In this document: positions 1-10,021 of the stretch, piece after piece
How positions within the stretch are numbered: the first letter of the stretch is position 1
Layout: each line of letters starts with the position of its first letter
NCBI GenBank assembly: GCA_016858145.1
Contig: JAEHOE010000204.1
Coordinates: 1 to 64,000, forward strand
DNA from: Edaphochlamys debaryana
Taxonomy: Eukaryota; Chlorophyta; Chlorophyceae; Chlamydomonadales
Reading direction: 5' to 3'
Length of the DNA: 64,000 bases
Made by a program: the position numbers and the translations under genes
Notes under the pieces: generated by a model
The model's database searches: none
What the model saw: only the letters and a program-made list of their open reading frames with translations
What the model was told of the DNA's origin: nothing

Positions 1-3000
1 AAGCACAGATACCACTTTGACCAGGTCCTTGCGGGTCCCCCGCCCATGCACCTCTCCCAACCACACATCCATCCCCTCCACGCCTGCACCTGACCACCGC
101 CCCACCCAGCGTTTGTGCCCCGTGCTAGCATGCGCCTAGGGGCCCTGCTGGTGAAAGGACAAGCTGCCGGATGCGGCTGGGAACAAGCACAGATACCACT
201 TTGACCAGGGTCCTTGCGGGTCCCCCGGCCCATGCACTCCTCCCAACCACACATCCATCCCCTCCACGCCTGCACCTGACCACCGCCCCACCCAGCGTTT
301 GTGCCCCGAGCTAGCATGCGCCTAGGGGTCCTGCTGGTGAAAGGACACGGCCGATGCGGCTGGGAACAAGCACAGATACCACTTTGACCAGGGTCCGTGC
401 GGGTCCCCCGGCCCATGCACCTCTCCCAACCACACATCCATCCCCTCCACGCCTGCACCTGCCCACCGCCCCCCACCCAGCGTTTTGCCCCGAGCTAGCA
501 TGCGCCTAGGGGCCCTGCTGGTGAAAGGACACGGCCGGATGCGGCTGGGACAACAAGCACAGACCACTTACCAGGGTCCGTGCGGTCCCCCGGCCCATGC
601 ACCTCTCCCAACCACACATCCATCCCCTCCACGCCTGCACCTGACCACCCCGCCCCACCCAGCGTTGTGCCCCGAGCTAGCATGCGCCTAGGGGTCCTGC
701 TGGTGAAAGGACACGGCCGATGCGGCTGGGAACAAGCACAAGATACCACTTTGACCAGGGTCCGTGCGGGTCCCCCGGCCCATGTACCTCTCCCAACCAC
801 ACATCCATCCCCCCTCCACGCCTGCAACCTGACCACCGCCCCACCCAGCGTTTTGTGCCCCGTGCTAGCATGCGCCTAGGGGCCCTGCTGGTGAAAGGGA
901 CACGGCCGGATGCGGCTGGAACAAGCACAGATACCACTTTGACCAGGGTCCGTGCGGGTCCCCCGGCCCATGTACCTCTCCCAACCACACATCCGTCCCC
1001 TCCACGCCTGCACCTGACCACCGCCCCACCCAGGGCCAGTTTGTTGCCCGTGCTAAGCATGCGCACTAGGGGCCCTGCTGGTGAAAGGACACGGCCGGAT
1101 GCGGCTGGGAACAAGCACAGATACCACTTTGACCAGGGTCCGTGCGGGTCCCCCGGCCCATGTACCTCTCCAACCACACATCCATCCCCTCCACCACGCC
1201 TGCCACCTGACACCCGCCCCACCCAGCGTTTGTGCCCCGAGCTAGCATGCGCCTAGGGGCCCTGCTGGTGAAAGGACACGGCCGGATGCGGCTGGGAACA
1301 AGCACAGATACCACTTTGACCAGGGTCCGTGCTGGTCCCCCGGCCCATTGCACCTCTCCCAACCACACATCCATCCCCTCCACGCCTGCACCTGACCACC
1401 GCCCCACCCAGCGTTTGTGCCCCGTGCTAGCATGCGCCTAGGGGCCCTGCTGGTGAAAGGACACGGCCGGATGCGGCTGGGAACAAGCACAGATACCACT
1501 TTGACCAGGGTCCTGCTGGGTCCCCCCGGCCATGCACCTCTTCCCAACCACACATCCAATCCCCCTCCACGCCTGCACCTGACACCGCCCACACCAGCGT
1601 TTTGTGCCCCGAGCTAGCATGCGCCTAGGGGCCCTCTGGTGAAAGGACACGGGCCGGATGCGGCTGGGAACAAGCACAGATACCACTTTGACCAGGGTCC
1701 GTGCGGGTCCCCGGCCCATGCACCTCTCCCAACCACACATCCATCCCCTCCACGCCTGCACCTGACCACCCGCCCCACCCAGCGTTTGTGCCCCGAGCTA
1801 GCATGCGCCTAGGGGCCCTGCTGGTGAAAGGACACGGCCGGATGCGGCTGGGAACAAGCACAGATACCACTTTGACCAGGGTCCGTGCGGGTCCCCCCGG
1901 CCCATGCACCTCTCCCACCACACATCCATCCCCTCCACGCCTGCACCTGACCACCGCCCCACCCAGCGTTTGTGCCCCGAGCTAGCATGCGCCTAGGGGT
2001 CCTGCTGGGTTGAAAGGACCACGGCCGGATGCGGCTGGGAACAAGCACAGATACCACTTTGACCAGGGTCCCGTGCGGGTCCCCCGGCCATGCAACCTCT
2101 CCCAACCACACATCCATCCCCTCCACGCCTGCACCTGACCACCGCCCCACCCAGCGTTGTGCCCCGTGCTAGCATGCGCCTAGGGGCCCTGCTGGTGAAA
2201 GGACACGGCCGGATGCGGCTGGGAACAAGCACAGATACCACTTTGACCAGGGTCCGTGCGGTCCCCTCGGCCCATGCACCTCTCCCAACCACACATCCAT
2301 CCCCTCACGCCTGCACCTGACCACCGCCCCACCCAGCGTTTGTGCCCCGTGCTAGCATGCGCCTAGGGGCCCTGCTGGTGAAAGGACACGGCCGGATGCG
2401 GCTGGGAACAAGCACAGATACCACTTTGACCAGGGTCCGTGCGGGTCCCCCGGCCCATGTACCTCTCCCAACCACACATCCATCCCCTCCACGCCTGCAC
2501 CTGACCACCGCCCCACCCAGCGTTTGTGCCCCGAGCTAGCATGCGCCTAGGGGCCCTGCTGGTGAAAGGACACGGCCGGATGCGGCTGGGAACAAGCACA
2601 GATACCACTTTGACCAGGGTCCGTGCGGGTCCCCCGGCCCATGCACCTCTCCCAACCACAACATCCATCCCCTCCACGCCTGCACCTGACCACCGCCCCA
2701 CCCAGCGTTTGTGCCCCGTGCTAGCATGCGCCTAGGGGCCCTGCTGGTGAAAGGACACGGCCGGATGCGGCTGGGAACAAGCACAGATACCACTTTGACC
2801 AGGGTCCGTGCGGGTCCCCCGGCCCATGTACCTCTCCCAAACCACACATCCATCCCCTCCACGCCTGCACCTGACCACCGCCCCACCCAGCGTTTGTGCC
2901 CCGAGCTAGCATGCGCCCAGGGGCCCTGCTGGTGAAAGGACACGGCCGGATGCGGCTGGGAACAAGCACAGATACCACTTTGACCAGGGTCCGTGCGGGT

Positions 3001-6000
3001 CCCCCGGCCCATGCACCTCTCCCAACCACACATCCATCCCCTCCACGCCTGCACCTGACCACCGCCCCACCCAGCGTTTGTGCCCCGAGCTAGCATGCGC
3101 CTAGGGGCCCTGCTGGTGAAAGGACACGGCCGGATGCGGCTGGGAACAAGCACAGATACCACTTTGACCAGGGTCCGTGCGGGTCCCCCGGCCCATGCAC
3201 CTCTCCCAACCACACATCCATCCCCTCCACGCCTGCACCTGACCACCGCCCCACCCAGCGTTTGTGCCCCGAGCTAGCATGCGCCTAGGGGTCCTGCTGG
3301 TGAAAGGACACGGCCGGATGCGGCTGGGAACAAGCACAGATACCACTTTGACCAGGGTCCGTGCGGGTCCCCCGGCCCATGCACCTCTCCCAACCACACA
3401 TCCATCCCCTCCACGCCTGCACCTGACCACCGCCCCCACCCAGCGTTTGTGCCCCGTGCTAGCATGCGCCTAGGGGCCCTGCTGGTGAAAGGACACGGCC
3501 GGATGCGGCTGGGAACAAGCACAGATACCACTTTGACCAGGGTCCGTGCGGGTCCCCCGGCCCATGCACCTCTCCCAACCACACATCCATCCCCTCCACG
3601 CCTGCACCTGACCACCGCCCCACCCAGCGTTTGTGCCCCGTGCTAGCATGCGCCTAGGGGCCCTGCTGGTGAAAGGACACGGCCGGATGCGGCTGGGAAC
3701 AAGCACAGATACCACTTTGACCAGGGTCCGTGCGGGTCCCCCGGCCCATGTACCTCTCCCAACCACACATCCATCCCCTCCACGCCTGCACCTGACCACC
3801 GCCCCACCCAGCGTTGTGCCCCGAGCTAGCATGCGCCTAGGGGCCCTGCTGGTGAAAGGACACGGCCGGATGCGGCTGGGAACAAGCACAGATACCACTT
3901 TGACCAGGGTCCGTGCGGGTCCCCCGGCCCATGCACCTCTCCCAACCACACATCCATCCCCTCCACGCCTGCACCTGACCACCGCCCCACCCAGCGTTTG
4001 TGCCCCCGTGCTAGCATGCGCCTAGGGGCCCTGCTGGTGAAAGGACACGGCCGGATGCGGCTGGGAACAAGCACAGATACCACTTTGACCAGGGTCCGTG
4101 CGGGTCCCCCGGCCCATGTACCTCTCCCAACCACACATCCATCCCCTCCACGCCTGCACCTGACCACCGCCCCCACCCAGCGTTTGTGCCCCGAGCTAGC
4201 ATGCGCCTAGGGGCCCTGCTGGTGAAAGGACACGGCCGGATGCGGCTGGGAACAAGCACAGATACCACTTTGACCAGGGTCCGTGCGGGTCCCCCGGCCC
4301 ATGCACCTCTCCCAACCACACATCCATCCCCTCCACGCCTGCACCTGACCACCGCCCCACCCAGCGTTTGTGCCCCGAGCTAGCATGCGCCTAGGGGTCC
4401 TGCTGGTGAAAGGACACGGCCGGATGCGGCTGGGAACAAGCACAGATACCACTTTGACCAGGGTCCGTGCGGGTCCCCGGCCCATGCACCTCTCCCAACC
4501 ACACATCCATCCCCTCCACGCCTGCACCTGACCACCGCCCCACCCAGCGTTTGTGCCCCGTGCTAGCATGCGCCTAGGGGCCCTGCTGGTGAAAGGACAC
4601 GGCCGGATGCGGCTGGGAACAAGCACAGATACCACTTTGACCAGGGTCCGTGCGGGTCCCCCGGCCCATGTACCTCTCCCAACCACACATCCATCCCCTC
4701 CACGCCTGCACCTGACCACCGCCCCCACCCAGCGTTTGTGCCCCGTGCTAGCATGCGCCTAGGGGCCCTGCTGGTGAAAGGACACGGCCGGATGCGGCTG
4801 GGAACAAGCACAGATACCACTTTGACCAGGGTCCGTGCGGGTCCCCCGGCCCATGCACCTCTCCCAACCACACATCCATCCCCTCCACGCCTGCACCTGA
4901 CCACCGCCCCACCCAGCGTTTGTGCCCCGTGCTAGCATGCGCCTAGGGGCCCTGCTGGTGAAAGGACACGGCCGGATGCGGCTGGGAACAAGCACAGATA
5001 CCACTTTGACCAGGGTCCGTGCGGGTCCCCCGGCCCATGCACCTCTCCCAACCACACATCCATCCCCTCCACGCCTGCACCTGACCACCGCCCCACCCAG
5101 CGTTTGTGCCCCGTGCTAGCATGCGCCTAGGGGCCCTGCTGGTGAAAGGACACGGCCGGATGCGGCTGGGAACAAGCACAGATACCACTTTGACCAGGGT
5201 CCGTGCGGGTCCCCCGGCCCATGTACCTCTCCCAACCACACATCCATCCCCTCCACGCCTGCACCTGACCACCCGCCCCACCCAGCGTTGTGCCCCGTGC
5301 TAGCATGCGCCTAGGGGCCCTGCTGGTGAAAGGACACGGCCGGATGCGGCTGGGAACAAGCACAGATACCACTTTGACCAGGGTCCGTGCGGGTCCCCCG
5401 GCCCATGTACCTCTCCCAACCACACATCCATCCCCTCCACGCCTGCACCTGACCACCGCCCCACCCAGCGTTTGTGCCCCGTGCTAGCATGCGCCTAGGG
5501 GCCCTGCTGGTGAAAGGACACGGCCGGATGCGGCTGGGAACAAGCACAGATACCACTTTGACCAGGGTCCGTGCGGGTCCCCCGGCCCATGCACCTCTCC
5601 CAACCACACATCCATCCCCTCCACGCCTGCACCTGACCACCGCCCCACCCAGCGTTTGTGCCCCGTGCTAGCATGCGCCCAGGGGCCCTGCTGGTGAAAG
5701 GACACGGCCGGATGCGGCTGGGAACAAGCACAGATACCACTTTGACCAGGGTCCGTGCGGGTCCCCCGGCCCATGCACCTCTCCCAACCACACATCCATC
5801 CCCTCCACGCCTGCACCTGACCACCGCCCCACCCAGCGTTTGTGCCCCGAGCTAGCATGCGCCTAGGGGCCCTGCTGGTGAAAGGACACGGCCGGATGCG
5901 GCTGGGAACAAGCACAGATACCACTTTGACCAGGGTCCGTGCGGGTCCCCCGGCCCATGCACCTCTCCCAACCACACATCCATCCCCTCCACGCCTGCAC

Positions 6001-6445
6001 CTGACCACCGCCCCACCCAGCGTTTGTGCCCCGTGCTAGCATGCGCCTAGGGGCCCTGCTGGTGAAAGGACACGGCCGGATGCGGCTGGGAACAAGCACA
6101 GATACCGCTTTGACCAGGGTCCGTGCGGGTCCCCCGGCCCATGTACCTCTCCCAACCACACATCCATCCCCTCCACGCCTGCACCTGACCACCGCCCCAC
6201 CCAGCGTTTGTGCCCCGTGCTAGCATGCGCCTAGGGGCCCTGCTGGTGAAAGGACACGGCCGGATGCGGCTGGGAACAAGCACAGATACCACTTTGACCA
6301 GGGTCCGTGCGGGTCCCCCGGCCCATGCACCTCTCCCAACCACACATCCATCCCCTCCACGCCTGCACCTGACCACCGCCCCACCCAGGCTTTGTGCCCC
6401 GTGCTAGCATGTGCCTAGGGGCCCTGCTGGTGAAAGGACACGGCC
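1..6445. repeat. 184-bp tandem satellite array, about 35 units
   Basis: The landmark TAGCATGCGCCTAGGGG recurs 35 times, first at 126 and last at 6405 (TAGCATGTGCC there), with mean spacing near 184.7 bp. From 4565 to 6405 the spacing is exactly 184 bp. Units differ at a few fixed sites, for example CATGCACC versus CATGTACC and CGAGCTAGC versus CGTGCTAGC. The first ~2.3 kb carries many one- or two-base insertions and deletions that are absent later. The array starts before the window and ends inside a unit at about 6445. I do not recognise this satellite from a named family. Because 184 is not a multiple of 3, the short open frames in it shift every unit and are not genes. Confidence 0.97.
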
Positions 6446-7306
6446 GCCTGCCCTCCTTCCCCGCACCCGAGGGCTGCAGTGCCTTGGGCCTGCTTCCCGG
6501 CCGGTGACCGTGACCTGGAGGGGGGCGGGGGCGGGCGTGCAGGGCAGGGACGGGCGGCAGGGGGGTGGACAACATGCCGCCCCACTTACAAGCATCCCTG
6601 TACACGGCCTCCCCTCCCGCCTCCCTTGCCCTGCCGTAGCTGCTGCCCCCCTTTGTCATCCTTTTCATTTCGCTCAGCTCGACACTGATGTGCCAAGGGC
6701 ATGGGGCAAGTTATCGCGTGCATGTCGAGGGGGGGGAGAGCGGGGAGGGGGGGCACTCCTGCTCCTGAGGCGCTCCCGTTGCGCCGCGGGTTCCCCGCTC
6801 TGCTATGTGCTCCCATAGCTGAAAGAGACCATCATTGAAGGTATTGAGAAACACCGTTCGCGCAATCGTCGTCGGGCTTTCATGGACAGCTCGTCGCAAG
6901 GCCTTGGCCGCGACAGTGTTCTTGCGGCCTTGCTGTTATGAGTAGCACAAGGGGTAACTGCCGCCGATAGCTCACGCTGTCAAGTCGCGGAGGCTGAATC
7001 ACGAGAGTCAAACAATATGTTGAAGCAAGAGCTCCCTGTGCTTGACGTTGACAGGGCAGCGCTGCAAGTGGTATTGCAGCTGCTGGGCAGAGGCGTCGCG
7101 CCCTGTCGCGATCCCAACCCCGATGGATGGGTGGGCTGTTTTTCCACACCGCGGCGAACAGTGGCTGGTCATTACATACACACGCATAAAGCAGACGGCA
7201 ACATCACTCATGCGCTGTAGGAACCGTCCTGGGACTCAGTTGTCGACCTCTGCAACAGACCGAGTCAATCGGTTCTGCGCTTGTCTACCGCGCGTCAACA
7301 CTTCCG
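6446..7306. other. Spacer between satellite and R1; one candidate terminal exon
   Basis: No complete gene is visible. A plus-strand stretch at 6819-6941 follows a TAG acceptor-like site. It encodes 40 residues starting LKETIIEGIEKHR and ending SVLAALLL before TGA, which looks protein-like and could be a last exon. I found no upstream exon that joins in phase, so this is weak. The rest is purine/pyrimidine-skewed low-complexity sequence with no recognised element. Confidence 0.3.
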
Positions 7307-9382
7307 CGCCCTCACGCAGTTGACATGGGCATAGCTTAGACTGTCCCAGCGTCAGCGAGGGCTTTCGTGAGCCGGAGCGACTCGCGGACCAGCAGCCCCG
7401 AGCATGCCCAGCGAGCTGGGCGCACGCCAGGACGCGATCACGCCCCAGCCCACGCCGATTTGATCACACATAATGAGGGAGCTCTAAAGCAGCGAGTTTG
7501 GCTGCGTAATGCGAATGCGGACTGGTGGCCCGAAATCCGGGCACAGAGCCGGCTCCGATTCGACACGCCAGCTCCGGCCCCTGCGCGTCCCAACAGCCCG
7601 CCCCCGCCGCCCTCTAGCCTTGGATAGTACTCAGGAGCCCTACAGCAGCGAGATAGGCAGCAAAACGCGAACGCGACTGGCGGCCCGAAATCCGGGCACA
7701 GAGCTGGCTCCGGTTCGGCACGCCAGCTCCGGCCCCTACGCGCGCCGACAGCCTCTAGCTTCCCAGCAGTTGCACTGTAATGTTCACCCTTCTATGCTTC
7801 CTAATTTATTGTGCTGGTTTTATGTGTCAGGGCTGGGTTTCGGGGCTGCCGGGGTGCCCTGCGCGAGGCGCGCGGCACCCCAGCAGCCCCGCCAGCAACG
7901 CTAGGGGTGCGTTGATGTTTCTTTACTCGATGTTTCTTTACATTCTCCTGAGTAAATGCTGCGTTGCTCTCTGCTGCCGTTCCTGGCAGTACTGCTTTCC
8001 TGCTTGCACTGCCTTGCGCCACCTGCTGCCTGCCTACCAGTATGCTGCCATGCTGCCTCCATGCGGTCCATCCCTTGCGGGCCCCTGCGTGCGTTGCATG
8101 GCTCTCAGCCCTCTTTCCCGGCATTTTTCTCCGACCGGACTGTCACAGCTCCGAGCCCGGTGTTCGGGCCAGTTCATAACTCCAGGCGTGCGAGCATAAA
8201 AGTCGGCAATTGCTGGCCGGGGCACAACAGCAGGCAGTCCCTGCGTTGCGTGAGGTTTGTAGTGCTATTCCTCATTTCTCCTTTGAGCGGAACACGAAGG
8301 CGAAAGCAGGCTTGACCACTTCGCGAGCGAGTCTGCTGTATCGCGGCGGCGGAGCGAGCAAGTCTGTAGGGTCGGCACCGGCCCGCAATCCCCCGCTTTC
8401 AGTAATGCTCATTTATGCTGAGTCTGACGCTACTGCGCAAGCAACGGGGGGCAGGGGGGAGCCGCCAAGCTGTTTAAAGGATGGGCGGGCCGCTTTGTGG
8501 CATACATGCATCCTGCTGCTGCCGCCTGTTGCTGGTGATAGCGCTTCGACAGCGCGTGCACAGCAACCCATACTGGGCCAGAACCACTGCGGGGATGTTC
8601 AAGCAGTTCGCGCCAGGCGTACGCTCGAAAAAGCCTAAAAAGCCCCGCCTCATGCTAACATCATTCCGCCCGCGGTAATGCAAGTTTATTATTAGCAACA
8701 TCAGCTTTGGGGCAAAGCCCTTGCCGTCTCTAGCTACCAGCTACCCTCAAGCAAGCCCGCACACTGCCGCTGCACGCCGCGTTGCCGCCGGCGACATACA
8801 GCCGAACTCAGTTGTGCTAAGAATGATAGCACGGGGCTCTTCCGCGACCTTCCTGTACATTATATCGACTTTGGTGCTTTGCACCGCAGCGTCGCGCCTT
8901 GGCGGCAGCAGCAGATATCTGGCTCATCAACCCCAAATGCCTTGTCTTTCGCCCTCCCTTAACAAGGGCGATGTTCACGTCATCATTGGGGGACATCGGC
9001 CAAGCTGCCGCTACAGTGAGTGAGGGACGTTGGGGCGGGGCTTAAATCAACGCTTGCGTTGCTCATTGAGTCGCTCGCGCGCTACTAAATTCGTCAGCCG
9101 CGCGAGCAGCAGCGGCTCCCGGGTTTCTCGCGGACTGATAAAGTACCAGTCCAGGTTGGCAGTCTCTCCACATGGTCGAGACGCATGTGCGTCCCGCCCC
9201 ATCGTCCCCACTCTAGCTGGCTGCGCGTTTGTCGCGTTCACACGGATCGTGGATGGCTATGCATGCGGCAGCATGCTGCCGCATGATTGCAGCCTGCGCA
9301 GGCTGCAATCATGAGTGAAAGGGTAGGCATATTGCGGTGCATGCACCCTGGTTAGTCTTCGCCTGGCGATGACACAGGCCGC
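7307..9382. repeat. Dispersed repeat R1, copy 1 (2.08 kb)
   Basis: This segment is nearly identical to 58281-60796 in the same orientation, apart from a 427-bp LINE insertion in the other copy and a few small indels. Homology starts at CGCCCTCACGCAG and stops at GACACAGGCCGC; flanks on both sides differ. It contains an internal diverged duplication (about 7470-7590 against 7630-7740, both with GGCCCGAAATCCGGGCACAG), a GC hairpin near 7848-7885 and two adjacent palindromes near its right end. No convincing coding region, terminal inverted repeat or flanking target duplication was seen. It may be a non-autonomous transposon or a segmental duplication. Confidence 0.9.
9262..9312. repeat. Two overlapping perfect palindromes at the R1 right end
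   Basis: 9262-9285 is a perfect 24-bp palindrome (CATGCGGCAGCA and its complement). 9283-9312 is a perfect 30-bp palindrome (ATGATTGCAGCCTGC and its complement); they share ATG. Both are conserved in the second R1 copy at 60676-60699 and 60697-60726. Their place ~70 bp inside the R1 end suggests an element-terminal structure. Confidence 0.9.
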
Positions 9383-10021
9383 CGCGTGCCGCGTTGCTCG
9401 GGCTCCCCCGCATGAAACTACCGCAACCGTTGGCTGCGCGTTTAACCTATCTAGTCAGCAAAGTCAGCAGGGGTGCGTAGATGCATGGACAGGTCCTGGG
9501 GAGCCGGGGGGAATGGAACCCGCCTGGCGGGCAGTGGATGATGAAGCACGGGTGTAGTCAGGGGTGGATGGAGGCCTACCGGCGGCGGAAGGATCTTACT
9601 TGCGGCCTTTCACGCGCCACCTGGCTCCGACTCTTGCGGGATTCGTACACGGCCACCTACCGCAGTCAGGCACCCGCCCAAGCACACGCGCGGCGGTTGC
9701 TCTTAGTCCAGGCCCTACTAGGGACCAGGTAGTACCTGGTTCGGGTTGAGAATCTCCTGATGTCTCCCTTGCTCTTGCGTCCCATCTGCCAGCATCGCAG
9801 TTAGTTCCTCTGCGGGTGCCTCTACACCGCTCCTCGCTCCGCAGATGAAAGGACAGCGGGTTCTATCTACTGATGTCCCATCTCCAGCAATCAATAGATC
9901 TGGCTAATCTGGCTCTTGGCGCCCTGACACAATATGTTTGATGTTCGGGCTCCAGAAGAGCCACCTGATAAGGAGTTCCGTGGTTGACAGGACATAATAT
10001 GAACTGCTGTCCCTCCCGTAG
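9383..10021. other. Spacer upstream of the DUF3431-type gene
   Basis: No complete gene is seen. The first exon(s) of the gene that follows should lie here. One possible upstream coding stretch is about 9937-9985, with codons for NMFDVRAPEEPPDKEFR, but the junction to 10022 would need an unusually short intron. I therefore did not include it. Confidence 0.3.

Noticed and set aside
322..6400. Dozens of 65-240-residue open frames on both strands in the satellite
   Set aside because: They repeat every unit, occur on both strands, and change frame because 184 is not divisible by 3. They reflect the absence of stop codons in the repeat, not genes.
1..6445. CRISPR array
   Set aside because: The 184-bp units are continuous and lack the short repeat / unique spacer pattern; the genome is eukaryotic.
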